Positions 16,865-26,105 of a stretch of DNA of 64,000 bases are shown piece after piece. Origin of the DNA: Gammaproteobacteria bacterium (GTDB taxonomy: Bacteria; Pseudomonadota; Gammaproteobacteria; Steroidobacterales; Woeseiaceae); contig JAHEFG010000004.1 in NCBI GenBank assembly GCA_024640305.1, positions 1-64,000 on the forward strand, written 5' to 3'. The notes below the pieces were generated by a model. It was not told the origin of the DNA. It worked only from the letters and a program-made list of their open reading frames with translations, and did no database searches. Each line of letters begins with the position of its first letter. Position 1 is the first letter of the stretch. Both the position numbers and the translations under genes were made by a program.

Positions 16865-19021
16865 ATGAAGTCCGCAGTTCATTTGGATGCGCACACGGTC
16901 ACCGACATAGAGTTTCAGGCAGCATCGATCGATATATGGGATGCGAAATATCGCCTCACTGCCAAAGACGGAAACAGTATCGACGAGTCAATAGACGACA
17001 CCTATAAGCGTGTCGCTCGAGCGCTCGCCAATGTCGAAGATGAAACGCAGCGCGAGCAGTACAACAAGGAATTTCTCTGGGCATTACGCAGTGGGGCTAT
17101 CCCCGCTGGTCGTATCGTGTCGAATGCTGGTGCGCGGGAACACAAACCTGCCACATCGACGATTAACTGCACCGTATCGGGCACAGTCGGCGATTCGATG
17201 GATAACATACTTAATAAGGTGCACGAGGCCGGGCTGACGTTGAAGGCCGGTTGCGGCATCGGTTATGAGTTTTCGACATTGCGCCCGAAAGGGGCGTACG
17301 TGACGGGTGCAGGCGCCTATACATCCGGCCCGCTATCGTTCATGGATATCTACGACAAGATGTGTTTCACGGTGTCATCCGCCGGCGGTCGTCGCGGTGC
17401 GCAGATGGGCACATTCGATGTGGGCCATCCGGACATCATGGAGTTCATTCGCGCCAAGCGAGAAGACGGGCGTTTGCGTCAATTCAATCTGTCACTGCTC
17501 GTTACAGATGAATTCATGCAAGCCGTCATTGCTGAAGACGAATGGAAACTCGCGTTTCCGGTTACGCAAAAAGAAGTCGATGAAGAAGAGCTCGACATTG
17601 CAGATGCGTCGCAGTTTGTTTGGCGAGAGTGGCCGGACGCTGGCAATTACGTGAGCAACGCAGAGGGTCTTGTCGCGTGCAAGATCTACAAGACCATGCC
17701 CGCCCGTCGGGTTTGGGATCTGATCATGGCGTCGACCTACGATTTCGCCGAGCCAGGGTTCGTGTTGATCGACAAGGTCAACGAAATGAACAACAACTGG
17801 TTTGACGAGAACATTCGTGCAACCAATCCCTGCGGTGAGCAACCGCTGCCGCCATACGGTTCCTGCCTGTTGGGCTCGGTGAATCTGACTCGTTTTGTTG
17901 TCGACCCATTTACCGACACAGCGCGCTTTGACTGGGATGCCTTTCGCAAGGTCGTCAAAGTGTTTACGCGAATGCTCGACAACGTTGTAGAAATCAATGG
18001 CTTGCCATTACCGCAGCAACGTAACGAAATTCAAAGGAAACGACGCCACGGGATGGGCTTCCTCGGCCTGGGTTCGACTATTACGATGCTGCGTATGCGG
18101 TATGGCGACGAGCGTGCCGTCAGTTTCACGGAAGAAGTCGCTCGGCAACTGGCTCTGGCCGGTTGGGAAGAAGGTCTGGAGCTTGCGAAAGAGAAAGGGC
18201 CGGCACCCATCATGAACGAGAAGTTTGAAGTTACCGAGGAGATGTTGAGAAAGCGGCCGGAAATGACGGCTGATGGATATCAACTTGGTGATAAGGTGCC
18301 GGGTCGTATTTTGCACGCTCGGTACAGCCGGTATATGCAAAGAGTGGCCGCCGAAGCGCCGGAGCTCGTAGATGCGCTGGCCGAGGTTGGTGCGCGATTT
18401 ACGCATCACAGTTCAATTGCTCCGACAGGCACGATCTCGCTGTCGCTCGCGAATAACGCGAGTAACGGTATCGAGCCGAGCTTTGCACACCATTATTTTC
18501 GCAATGTGATTCGGCAGGGCAAGAAGAGCAAGGAAAAAGTCGACGTATATTCGTTTGAACTGTTGGCATACAGGACATTGGTTGACCAGGCGGCGATGAC
18601 GCCCGGCGCTGCTGGTGAAAATGCCAGCAACAATTTGCCCGACTACTTCATTACTGCCGAGGATGTTTCTCCGAAAGCTCATGTAGACATTCAGGCAGCG
18701 GCGCAGAAGTGGATTGATTCTTCGATTTCGAAGACCGCCAATGTGCCGACGGATTACCCGTACGAGAAGTTTAAGGATATTTATTTGTACGCCTACGAAC
18801 AGGGCCTGAAGGGGTGTACGACGTTCCGCTTCAATCCGGAGGCATTCCAGGGCGTATTGGTCAAAGAGAAAGACCTGAAGAACACGGTGTATAAATTTGA
18901 GCTGGCCGACGGCTCGACGGTCGAACTGAAAGGCGATGAGGAAATTGAGTACGATGGCGAGGTACACACCGCAGCCAACCTCTTCGATGCCTTGAAAGAA
19001 GGCTATTACGGAAAATTTTGA
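16865..19021 (+). CDS. nrdJa: Adenosylcobalamin-dependent (class II) ribonucleotide reductase, catalytic part NrdJa
   Basis: Reduces ribonucleotides to deoxyribonucleotides with a B12-derived radical, so it needs neither oxygen nor a separate radical subunit. 718 aa: N-terminal STINCTVSG with C102, LKAGCGIGYEFSTLRP, the thiyl-radical and active-site loop TNPCGEQPLPPYGSC (C323), RRHGMGFLGLG, and SSIAPTGTISL for phosphate binding. The C-terminal redox tail is absent and is supplied by the next gene, as in the split NrdJa/NrdJb of Pseudomonas aeruginosa. ATG 16865 is preceded by GGGGAG; the open frame to 16772 covers leader sequence. Confidence 0.95.
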   Translation: MKSAVHLDAHTVTDIEFQAASIDIWDAKYRLTAKDGNSIDESIDDTYKRVARALANVEDETQREQYNKEFLWALRSGAIPAGRIVSNAGAREHKPATSTINCTVSGTVGDSMDNILNKVHEAGLTLKAGCGIGYEFSTLRPKGAYVTGAGAYTSGPLSFMDIYDKMCFTVSSAGGRRGAQMGTFDVGHPDIMEFIRAKREDGRLRQFNLSLLVTDEFMQAVIAEDEWKLAFPVTQKEVDEEELDIADASQFVWREWPDAGNYVSNAEGLVACKIYKTMPARRVWDLIMASTYDFAEPGFVLIDKVNEMNNNWFDENIRATNPCGEQPLPPYGSCLLGSVNLTRFVVDPFTDTARFDWDAFRKVVKVFTRMLDNVVEINGLPLPQQRNEIQRKRRHGMGFLGLGSTITMLRMRYGDERAVSFTEEVARQLALAGWEEGLELAKEKGPAPIMNEKFEVTEEMLRKRPEMTADGYQLGDKVPGRILHARYSRYMQRVAAEAPELVDALAEVGARFTHHSSIAPTGTISLSLANNASNGIEPSFAHHYFRNVIRQGKKSKEKVDVYSFELLAYRTLVDQAAMTPGAAGENASNNLPDYFITAEDVSPKAHVDIQAAAQKWIDSSISKTANVPTDYPYEKFKDIYLYAYEQGLKGCTTFRFNPEAFQGVLVKEKDLKNTVYKFELADGSTVELKGDEEIEYDGEVHTAANLFDALKEGYYGKF

Positions 19022-19028
19022 GTGAGCG

Positions 19029-19736
19029 ATGATTAAGATAGATGAAAAGATTGTGGGGTACGCGGTAACGCAAGCCGAAGCCGAAGCGAAAGCAAAGAAG
19101 CCCGAGTTCAAGCGCGAGGGCGGTGGCGGAGATCGTGCGGAAGTCATTCGTATGCACGAGAAACTCGAGCGCCCGGAGATGCTCGTCGGGTCGACATACA
19201 AGGTAAAGACGCCGATTTCCGATCACGCGATGTATGTCACGATCAACGACATCATTTTGAACCAGGGAACCGAACACGAAAAACGCAGGCCGTTCGAGAT
19301 TTTCATCAACTCGAAGAATCTAGATCACTATCAGTGGATCGTTGCGCTGACACGTATTATTTCCGCCGTGTTCCGCAAGGGTGGAGATGTAGCGTTTCTT
19401 GTTGACGAACTCAAGGCAGTTTTTGATCCGCGCGGCGGCTATTGGCAAAGCGGCGGCAAGTTCATGCCATCGATCATCGCCGAGCTTGGCTACATCGTCG
19501 AAAAGCACCTGATTTCGATAGGCCTGATGGTCGAGCCCGGTCTCGATGAAGCACAGCAGAAACTTATCGCAGAGAAACGTGCCGAGTTTGAGGAAAGCAA
19601 GAAGCAAGAGGATGCATTCTCGGAAAGCGATTATCCCGCAGGCGCGCAGCTTTGTGCTAAATGCAGCACAGCGGCCGTTATTATGATGGACGGTTGTATG
19701 ACCTGTCTGTCGTGCGGCGATTCCAAGTGCGGTTGA
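19029..19736 (+). CDS. nrdJb: Class II ribonucleotide reductase, C-terminal part NrdJb
   Basis: 235 aa, 7 nt after nrdJa. It corresponds to the C-terminal portion of one-piece NrdJ proteins and to NrdJb of Pseudomonas. The middle (MYVTINDIILNQGTEHEKRR, then PFEIFINSKNLDHYQWIVALTR) is the family's beta domain. It ends in a cysteine-rich tail (CAKCSTAAVIMMDGCMTC followed by LSCG and KCG) that would re-reduce the active-site disulfide of NrdJa through thioredoxin. The split is natural, since both ORFs are complete with their own starts. Confidence 0.93.
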   Translation: MIKIDEKIVGYAVTQAEAEAKAKKPEFKREGGGGDRAEVIRMHEKLERPEMLVGSTYKVKTPISDHAMYVTINDIILNQGTEHEKRRPFEIFINSKNLDHYQWIVALTRIISAVFRKGGDVAFLVDELKAVFDPRGGYWQSGGKFMPSIIAELGYIVEKHLISIGLMVEPGLDEAQQKLIAEKRAEFEESKKQEDAFSESDYPAGAQLCAKCSTAAVIMMDGCMTCLSCGDSKCG

Positions 19737-19770
19737 TAAGGAGCCTGCACCGCTAAGCCGGCCGCATCAC

Positions 19771-21057
19771 GTGCGCCTTCTTTATAACGGTCTTATCTAT
19801 TTGCTGCAGATTCCACTGGCGGCCTATTGGCTGTTTCGTGCAATCGCCAACAAGACGTATCGAAATCGTATCGGGCAACGTTTCGGTATTGGCTACCCGG
19901 CTTTCGACAAGTGCATCTGGATCCATGCAGTATCGGTCGGCGAAGTACAAGCGGCGGTGCCGCTGGTTCGGGCAATCGCGCGCAGGTTTCCAAACCACAA
20001 CATGCTTGTAACGACCGTTACTCCGACCGGCGCGGCCCGTGTCAAAGCGCTCTTCGGTGATTCGGTCAGTCACTGTTACATTCCATTCGAAATGCCTACA
20101 GCAGTCGATCAGTTTTTCGAATCGGCAAACCCGGAACTCGCGTTAATCATGGAAACGGAGATCTGGCCGAACCTGTATCGCGGCTGCGGAGTACGCAACA
20201 TACCGCTCGTACTCGTCAGCGCGAGGATTTCGCCCAAGTCTGTCGACAGCTACCGACGGTTCCTGCCACTGTTCCGCGACACTCTATCCCACGGCATTAT
20301 CATCGCTGCGCAAAGCGAAGCGGATGCGGATCGTTTTCGTTCACTGGGCGCGAGCCCGATGAGAACGTGGGTGACGGGTAATATCAAGTTCGACATTGAA
20401 TTGCCGGATGGCCTGGCGGAACAGGGCAGGTTGCTGCGCGAGCACACCTTTGGGGACCGGCCGGTCTGGATCGCCGCCAGCACCCACGATCAGGAAGAGC
20501 AGCAAGTGCTGGCAGCGCACCGACAGCTTCAGGAACGCCGGCCCGACCTTTTGCTGGTGCTGGTTCCACGTCACCCCGAGCGTTTTGCCGCCGTGCGAGA
20601 GCTCATTGAAAACGAGGGTTTTGAGTGCATGCCGCGGACGCGGGGAGAGCCCTGCGCGGCATCAACCGACGTCTTTCTCGGCGACACAATGGGCGAGTTG
20701 CCGCTGTTCTATGCTGCTGGCGATGTAGCGTTTGTCGGCGGAAGCCTGGTGCCTATCGGCGGCCACAATCTGCTGGAGCCGGCGGCGCTCGGCCTCCCGG
20801 TCATCAGCGGTACCTATGTCTACAATGCGCAAGACATAGCGGACATGTTTGTTTCGCTTGGCGCGTGTCGGATGGTGGTGGATGCCAGCGAACTCGCAGA
20901 TGCGGTCGAGGAACTCATCGTTAATCCGCAACGAGCGCGAGAGTCAGGCGTGAAAGGTCTCGAGATCGTGCAGCGCAACCGCGGCGCGCTCAATCAGTTG
21001 CTCGGGCTGCTCGAGCCGCTGATCGGTGGCGACAGCGGCTCGGCGCCGACGGTTTAA
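19771..21057 (+). CDS. waaA: 3-deoxy-D-manno-octulosonic acid transferase WaaA (KdtA)
   Basis: Inner-membrane-anchored glycosyltransferase that adds Kdo from CMP-Kdo to lipid IVA. 428 aa, GT-B fold. An N-terminal anchor (LLYNGLIYLLQIPLAAYWLF) is followed by the family motif WIHAVSVGEVQAAVPLVRAI with the catalytic-base Glu, METEIWPNLYR, VTGNIKFDI and the donor-site GGSLVPIGGHNLLEPAALGL. The start is GTG 19771. It ends in a 4-nt overlap with tolC. Its Kdo supply genes kdsD and kdsC are at 60-62 kb. Confidence 0.95.
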   Translation: MRLLYNGLIYLLQIPLAAYWLFRAIANKTYRNRIGQRFGIGYPAFDKCIWIHAVSVGEVQAAVPLVRAIARRFPNHNMLVTTVTPTGAARVKALFGDSVSHCYIPFEMPTAVDQFFESANPELALIMETEIWPNLYRGCGVRNIPLVLVSARISPKSVDSYRRFLPLFRDTLSHGIIIAAQSEADADRFRSLGASPMRTWVTGNIKFDIELPDGLAEQGRLLREHTFGDRPVWIAASTHDQEEQQVLAAHRQLQERRPDLLLVLVPRHPERFAAVRELIENEGFECMPRTRGEPCAASTDVFLGDTMGELPLFYAAGDVAFVGGSLVPIGGHNLLEPAALGLPVISGTYVYNAQDIADMFVSLGACRMVVDASELADAVEELIVNPQRARESGVKGLEIVQRNRGALNQLLGLLEPLIGGDSGSAPTV

Positions 21058-22502
21058 CTCGAAGTGGCTGCGGCAGCTTCCTCGGCGAACACCTCTTCCG
21101 GCGTCTTGCGTTCCTTTAACCACAGGTCAATCTCTTCCAGATCCTGAATCTGCAGGCTTCCGGCTGCTTGCTTGAGTCGCAGCACATTCATCAGGTAGTC
21201 ATACCGAGCCTTGTAGAAAAGGGTTATTGAGCGGTACAAGGCGAATTGCGAGTTCAGCACGTCGACAATTGTCCTCGTGCCAACGTCAAAGCCTGCCTGG
21301 GTGGCTTCAAGCGCGGTGCGGCTTGATTTTACTGCTTGCTCCAGTGCCTCTACGCGGCTCATCTCGGACAAGACGCCAAGATAGGAATCACGTGTCGAGC
21401 GCTCGGTTTCGCGTGTTACGCGCTGTAGCTGCTCGCGGGCAGCACGATGCAAATAAACAGCCTCGCGAACCCGGGATGACGTCCTTCCGCCTGCAAACAG
21501 GGGCACGGTTACCGAGATGCCGATCCTGTCGTCATCGCTCTCGAAATCCAGCGAGGAATCGAAAGGGTTGTCTGGATCGTTATCAAGGCGGGTCGTACGA
21601 ACGCCTTCGTTTTTCCTGCTACCCGTGCTCGCGACGAAATCGATGGTTGGATAATGTCCATTGCGACGATACGAAATTTCATCCCTGGCGAGACCTTCAT
21701 CGAGCCGGCTCGATACCAGCGACAGGTTTTGACTCAGCGCCAGGTCGACCCAGGCGCGCTCGCTGTTGGGATTTGGTGTTCGCATCGGAAATTCGTCGCC
21801 CGGCGCAGACAGGTTACTCACATATTGCCCTGTGATTTCGCGCAGGAATTCACGCGCCGTCGCCAGAGAACGTTTCGCTGCAATCTCATCCGCAACAGCC
21901 TGATCATGAGCAGCCTGTGACTCCTGCACGTCGGTAATTGCAATCAGTCCTACCTCGAAGCGTTGTTTCGCTTGCTCGAGCTGCCGTGCGATTGCCCGCC
22001 GGTTGGCATGCGTGGACGTGAGCCTGTCCTCGGCGGCCAGAACGTCGAAATATGTCTGCCCGACGCGGACAATCAGGTCCTGCTGAGATGCTTCGCGATC
22101 GGCTTCGGCTTTGGCTACCGTCTTATCCGCACGGCGAAGGTCCACGATCTGATCCCAGCGAAACAATGTTTGCCGGAGACCAACTTGCCAGGACGTATTA
22201 TCGGCGTCGCTTTCTGATGACCCGGCCAACGTTCCACCGAGGCCATCAGGGTAGTTGGCGGGGCCGGATGACTTGGTGCTGGTCCAGTCCCCGGAAAAGT
22301 TGATTTGCGGTAGCAAAACGCCCCGCGCCTGTGGCTCAGCTTCCAGCGCTGCCAGTCGGCGAGCCTCGGCCTCGTGAATACGCGGGTCGCTCTGCAAGGC
22401 TTGCTGATAAATCTCCAGTAGCGATGCTGCATTTCCGGCGACAGGTATTGTGAACAGACCAAAAAATAGTGCTAACGTCTTGAAGTTGTAGTTGTTTTTC
22501 AT
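21054..22502 (-). CDS. tolC: TolC-family outer-membrane efflux channel
   Basis: Trimeric channel-tunnel for RND, ABC and type I export. 482 aa from ATG 22502 with signal peptide (LALFFGLFTIPVAGNA). Two OEP repeats show the family patterns: LLEIYQQALQSDPRIHEAEA, QTLFRWDQIVDLRRA, VGQTYFDVLAAEDRLT and, in the second half, VTVPLFAGGRTSSRVREA and GFDVGTRTIVDVLNSQFALY. In-frame ATG 22532 is also possible. It faces waaA and is followed upstream by pcm on the same strand, a common neighbourhood. Confidence 0.93.
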   Translation of the reverse strand: MKNNYNFKTLALFFGLFTIPVAGNAASLLEIYQQALQSDPRIHEAEARRLAALEAEPQARGVLLPQINFSGDWTSTKSSGPANYPDGLGGTLAGSSESDADNTSWQVGLRQTLFRWDQIVDLRRADKTVAKAEADREASQQDLIVRVGQTYFDVLAAEDRLTSTHANRRAIARQLEQAKQRFEVGLIAITDVQESQAAHDQAVADEIAAKRSLATAREFLREITGQYVSNLSAPGDEFPMRTPNPNSERAWVDLALSQNLSLVSSRLDEGLARDEISYRRNGHYPTIDFVASTGSRKNEGVRTTRLDNDPDNPFDSSLDFESDDDRIGISVTVPLFAGGRTSSRVREAVYLHRAAREQLQRVTRETERSTRDSYLGVLSEMSRVEALEQAVKSSRTALEATQAGFDVGTRTIVDVLNSQFALYRSITLFYKARYDYLMNVLRLKQAAGSLQIQDLEEIDLWLKERKTPEEVFAEEAAAATSS

Positions 22503-22712
22503 GGTAATCCGTTTTGCAGGTTGAATAGCCATTGGCTATGGCCTAAGGTGTTATGGTTGACTATATCACTAAACCACTGAGAGTTTGAAGTACTAGTTTA
22601 TTTGAATTTGCCTGACTGTGGGATGCTCGATGCATATTGAATTTTGTTTTGCCTCCCCGGGCCGGAACGTCAGTTCTTTATCAGATGCAGGAACGCCTCA
22701 AGTGGTTTCGCT

Positions 22713-23363
22713 CTAGAACGAAAATTGTGGTGGCAAAATGCCGTTGACAAGTGGCTTTAGCGATGTTTCGAACAGGCTATCAGTTTTCCATTCGTTGTCG
22801 CCAGTCCTGGTAACGAGGCGGGCATCCATTGCGGGGGCATCGCCCACAACGACGAACAAGCGCCCGCCTGGTTTTAAAGACATCACAAATCGCGGGTCGA
22901 AGACCTGAATTGATCCGGTCACGGCAATTGCGTCGTACTGCGCATCCGGCAGTTCGCTCGTCGCGTCCATGGCAAGCAAACTGACATCCCTGGTGCCGGA
23001 GTCTTCGAGATTGGCCGCAGCGGTCTGAAGAAAATCTTCCTGGATGTCGATACTTGTTATTTCGCCGGCAAGTTGCGCAAGGCATGCCGTTAAGAAGCCG
23101 GTTCCAGTACCAATTTCGAGGACACTGTCAGTCGATTTCAATTGGAGGGCTTGCAGCAAACGCCCTTCGAGCGTGGGTGTCATCATCGCCTCGCCGTGAC
23201 CGATCGGGATCTCGGTGTCGGCAAATGCCAGGGCCTCATAGCCAACCGGCACAAATTGCTCGCGCGGCACTGTCATGAGTGCTAGAAGAATGTCACTGCT
23301 AAGTACATCCCAGGCGCGAACCTGCTGATCGACCATTTGCTGGCGCGCAAAATCGGTTTTCAT
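22713..23363 (-). CDS. pcm: Protein-L-isoaspartate O-methyltransferase family protein
   Basis: 216 aa, SAM-dependent. PCMT signatures: QQMVDQQVRAWDVLSSDI, PREQFVP, FADTEIPIGHGEAMMTPTLEGRLLQAL, then the SAM loop VLEIGTGTGFLTACLAQLAG and SIDIQEDF. The C-terminal part is short and divergent (LKPLVNGILPPQFSF). This is the tolC-linked pcm-like paralogue of many proteobacteria, so repair activity toward isoaspartate is less certain than for canonical Pcm. Confidence 0.85.
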   Translation of the reverse strand: MKTDFARQQMVDQQVRAWDVLSSDILLALMTVPREQFVPVGYEALAFADTEIPIGHGEAMMTPTLEGRLLQALQLKSTDSVLEIGTGTGFLTACLAQLAGEITSIDIQEDFLQTAAANLEDSGTRDVSLLAMDATSELPDAQYDAIAVTGSIQVFDPRFVMSLKPGGRLFVVVGDAPAMDARLVTRTGDNEWKTDSLFETSLKPLVNGILPPQFSF

Positions 23364-23671
23364 TGTGTGGCTACCTGTATCTAACTGAAAAAATAGAAAA
23401 AATGTCGGGTTCTCTTACACTTGATAGCGCCCGGCCGACTCCAGTGCGGCTGCGGATACCGAATTATGGTGAATCGTCACGGCCTACTGTGGCTGCTGGG
23501 ATATGCTTACGATGTGCAGGTCTTGAGCTTTTTTCGACCCCTGAAATCTCCAGCGATGGAGATGACTATCGAGCGGTTAATAATAACAAATGATCTCCTT
23601 CCCGCATCTGACGAATTGGCAATGCGCCGTGTTTGTGCCTGAGCATCAGCGACTGAAGCAGGTGAACTAGA
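23364..23671. other. 308-nt divergent gap pcm / GGDEF-EAL gene, with a small hairpin
   Basis: No coding sequence recognised. It contains a 7-bp perfect hairpin with a GNRA-type loop (ATCTCCA-GCGA-TGGAGAT, 23546-23563) about 110 nt before the GGDEF-EAL start. I do not see a c-di-GMP riboswitch pattern. Confidence 0.4.
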
Positions 23672-25999
23672 ATGTCGCCGCTTATCCTCGTCGTTGCACT
23701 GTCTGTGCTACTCGCGCTGGCCGTCGTTGCGGCAGTTATCCTGTTGTCGCAAAACAGGCGGTCAAAACGACGGATGGCGACTTTGAACCGGGAAATGCTG
23801 GAGGCATCAAGGGACGCGTCTGTAGGGCGCCGCCTTAGTATTCCGCGCGATCCGGATTCCGCGCAATTCGCGAGCACCGTAAATCGTTTATTCGATGCGC
23901 TTGGGGAGCGCGACGAGAAGATCCAGGGTCGCGACAGGCTCTTCAAGGACTTTGCTCGTACACTTCCTGAAATCGTCATCATTCATGACGAGAAGATACT
24001 ACTTGCGAATGAATCTGCCGCTTCGTTGGTTGGCCTTGAAGCCCCGCAATTAATCGGTCGGGACGTCGCCGATTTGGTCAAACCCGCATATCGGGCGTTA
24101 TTTCGTAATGCCATGTCGAAACGATTGGCTGGCGAGGACGTTGCAAGGCAGCTGGAGATTCAGCTGATTAATGGTAATGAGGCCGGCCTTTGGGTCGAGG
24201 CGCAAAGCTCCATTATCGAGTTCCACGGTCACAATGCGATTTTGACCGTGGCGCGAGACATCAGTCATCGCAAGAGTCTGGAAGTGTCACTGAGTCGCAG
24301 CAAGCGGCAGGCACAATATACGCTGGAATCTATCGCCGAAGGGGTCATCACGACCGGCAACGATGGCCGTCTTGACTACATGAATCTGGCCGCAGAATCC
24401 CTGATTGGCACGAATCGCGATGACGCGGTCGGGCACCGCATCGGAGAGTTGTTCACGCTTGTTGATGACGTAGATCGAAGGCCGCTTGGCGACCCGGTTG
24501 AACGTTGCATTGCGATGCGACGCCGCGTGAATATGGGCAGGCGCGCCGTGATGGTTAGCGTCGATGGCGAGCACGAGCACTCAGTTGAAATATCTGCGTC
24601 GCCGATTCGTGGACCTGGCAGCTCCATTTCAGGAACGGTGGTTGTGTTTCACGATGTTGGCGAGCTACGTGGCCTGACACAGCAAATGAGTTATCAGGCA
24701 ACACACGATGCGTTAACCGGGCTGATCAACAGGCGCGAATTTGAACGTCGGCTTGATGATGCTATGGATTCAGCACACGGTGAAGAGGCCGTCCACATGC
24801 TGTTTTACATGGATCTTGACCGCTTCAAAGCCGTCAATGACAGCTGCGGACATCTGGCGGGCGACAACATGCTGCGCGAAGTTGCCAACCTGATCAAAGA
24901 ACAGGTTCGGGATTCGGACGTTGTGGGCAGGCTGGGTGGCGACGAGTTTGGAGCCTTGCTTATAGGTTGCCCGATCGAGAAAGCGCGACAGATCGCAAGC
25001 GATATCTGTAACGCGATCGCAGACTATCGCTTTGTCTGGAAAGACAAGATATTCAACATTGGCATCTCGATCGGCCTTGTGGAAATAAGCCACGTGAGCG
25101 GTTCGTTACAGGATGTAATGAGCGCAGCCGATTCGGCCTGTTACGTTGCTAAGCAGGAAGGCAGGGGCAAAGTACACGTTTACTCGGCCAGAGATGAGGT
25201 CATCGCACGTGAACGTGGTGACATTCAATGGTTGCGTGAACTGCAATCTGCGTTGCACGAGGACAGGTTCGAGTTGGCTACGCAACCGATCATTGCGATG
25301 AGCAGTGGCGTGGAATCCGGTCCTGCAGTCGAGGTGCTGATCCGGCTTCCGGACAGTCACGGGCGCATTGCCGATTCCGCTCAATTCCTGAGGCCAGCTG
25401 AGCGCTATCAGCTGATGCCGCAGATCGATCGTTGGGTCGTCAACGCGACGTTAGCTGCCATCGCAGGCGGCGAAATCAAGATCAGCAGTGGCCGTAGTTG
25501 TTCGATCAACCTGTCGGGGCAAACACTTGGTGACGAGTCATTCCTGGGGTTTGTCGTAGATGCGCTCGATCGTACGGCTGTCTCGCCATCGTCTATTTGC
25601 CTGGAAGTGACAGAGTCGGCGATTCTGTCCAACGTGCAACACGCCCAGCGCTTCATCGAGGTTTTACACGGCATCGGTTGTGAATTTTCCCTGGACGACT
25701 TCGGCAGCGGTTTGGGCTCCTTTTCCAGCCTCAAGCACCTGCCGATCGACTACCTCAAGATCGATGGTACCTACACGCGTAACCTGCGAACTGACGAAGT
25801 AAACCAGGAAATGGTTGCCGCCATGATCAAGCTTGCACGCACTATGCAGTTCCGCATCGTTGCCGAGCAGGTGGAGAATCAGGAAGACTTTGACTGGCTG
25901 CGTGATAGCGGCGTCGACTTTGTGCAGGGGCGTTTCATTGAGGCACCGGGGCTGCTTGGTGTGGCCACGACCGGTACTTACCGAACGCTTAACCCGTAG
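23672..25999 (+). CDS. Membrane-anchored PAS-PAS-GGDEF-EAL cyclic-di-GMP protein
   Basis: 775 aa. One N-terminal transmembrane helix (LILVVALSVLLALAVVAAVI), a short linker, two PAS domains (about 95-205 and 212-335), then GGDEF and EAL. The cyclase motif GGDEF is intact at 422-426 with an inhibitory I-site RDSD five residues upstream. The EAL domain keeps all usual catalytic positions: EVLIR (554-558, an ExLxR), INLSGQ, EVTES, DDFGSGLGS, LKIDG, AEQVEN and VQG. Both diguanylate cyclase and phosphodiesterase activity are therefore possible; which dominates cannot be told. PAS ligands are unknown. Confidence 0.92.
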   Translation: MSPLILVVALSVLLALAVVAAVILLSQNRRSKRRMATLNREMLEASRDASVGRRLSIPRDPDSAQFASTVNRLFDALGERDEKIQGRDRLFKDFARTLPEIVIIHDEKILLANESAASLVGLEAPQLIGRDVADLVKPAYRALFRNAMSKRLAGEDVARQLEIQLINGNEAGLWVEAQSSIIEFHGHNAILTVARDISHRKSLEVSLSRSKRQAQYTLESIAEGVITTGNDGRLDYMNLAAESLIGTNRDDAVGHRIGELFTLVDDVDRRPLGDPVERCIAMRRRVNMGRRAVMVSVDGEHEHSVEISASPIRGPGSSISGTVVVFHDVGELRGLTQQMSYQATHDALTGLINRREFERRLDDAMDSAHGEEAVHMLFYMDLDRFKAVNDSCGHLAGDNMLREVANLIKEQVRDSDVVGRLGGDEFGALLIGCPIEKARQIASDICNAIADYRFVWKDKIFNIGISIGLVEISHVSGSLQDVMSAADSACYVAKQEGRGKVHVYSARDEVIARERGDIQWLRELQSALHEDRFELATQPIIAMSSGVESGPAVEVLIRLPDSHGRIADSAQFLRPAERYQLMPQIDRWVVNATLAAIAGGEIKISSGRSCSINLSGQTLGDESFLGFVVDALDRTAVSPSSICLEVTESAILSNVQHAQRFIEVLHGIGCEFSLDDFGSGLGSFSSLKHLPIDYLKIDGTYTRNLRTDEVNQEMVAAMIKLARTMQFRIVAEQVENQEDFDWLRDSGVDFVQGRFIEAPGLLGVATTGTYRTLNP

Positions 26000-26048
26000 C
26001 AGCAGTGCCTTCGAACGGTCCGCTTCCGCGATGCTCGTTTCTCACGCG

Positions 26049-26084
26049 CAAAAAAAACCGCCGGACGAAGCCGGCGGTTTTCGT
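26049..26084 (-). terminator. Intrinsic terminator downstream of hppA (possibly bidirectional)
   Basis: ACCGCCGG / CCGGCGGT (26057-26064 and 26071-26078) with a 6-nt loop. On the minus strand it is followed by seven T. On the plus strand the T tract is shorter but could also serve the GGDEF-EAL gene. It is the only clear terminator between a convergent pair in this window. Confidence 0.85.
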
Positions 26085-26105
26085 TTTCGTGCCCGTGGAC
26101 CGTGC

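Noticed and set aside
19021-19029. nrdJ broken by frameshift
   Set aside because: Both halves have their own starts and match the natural NrdJa/NrdJb split of Pseudomonas.
18413-19201. 262-codon minus-strand ORF opposite nrdJa/nrdJb
   Set aside because: Spans two real genes on the other strand and resembles no family.
24935-25340. Degenerate EAL domain (EVL instead of EAL)
   Set aside because: The functional motif is ExLxR, which EVLIR satisfies, and the other catalytic residues are kept.
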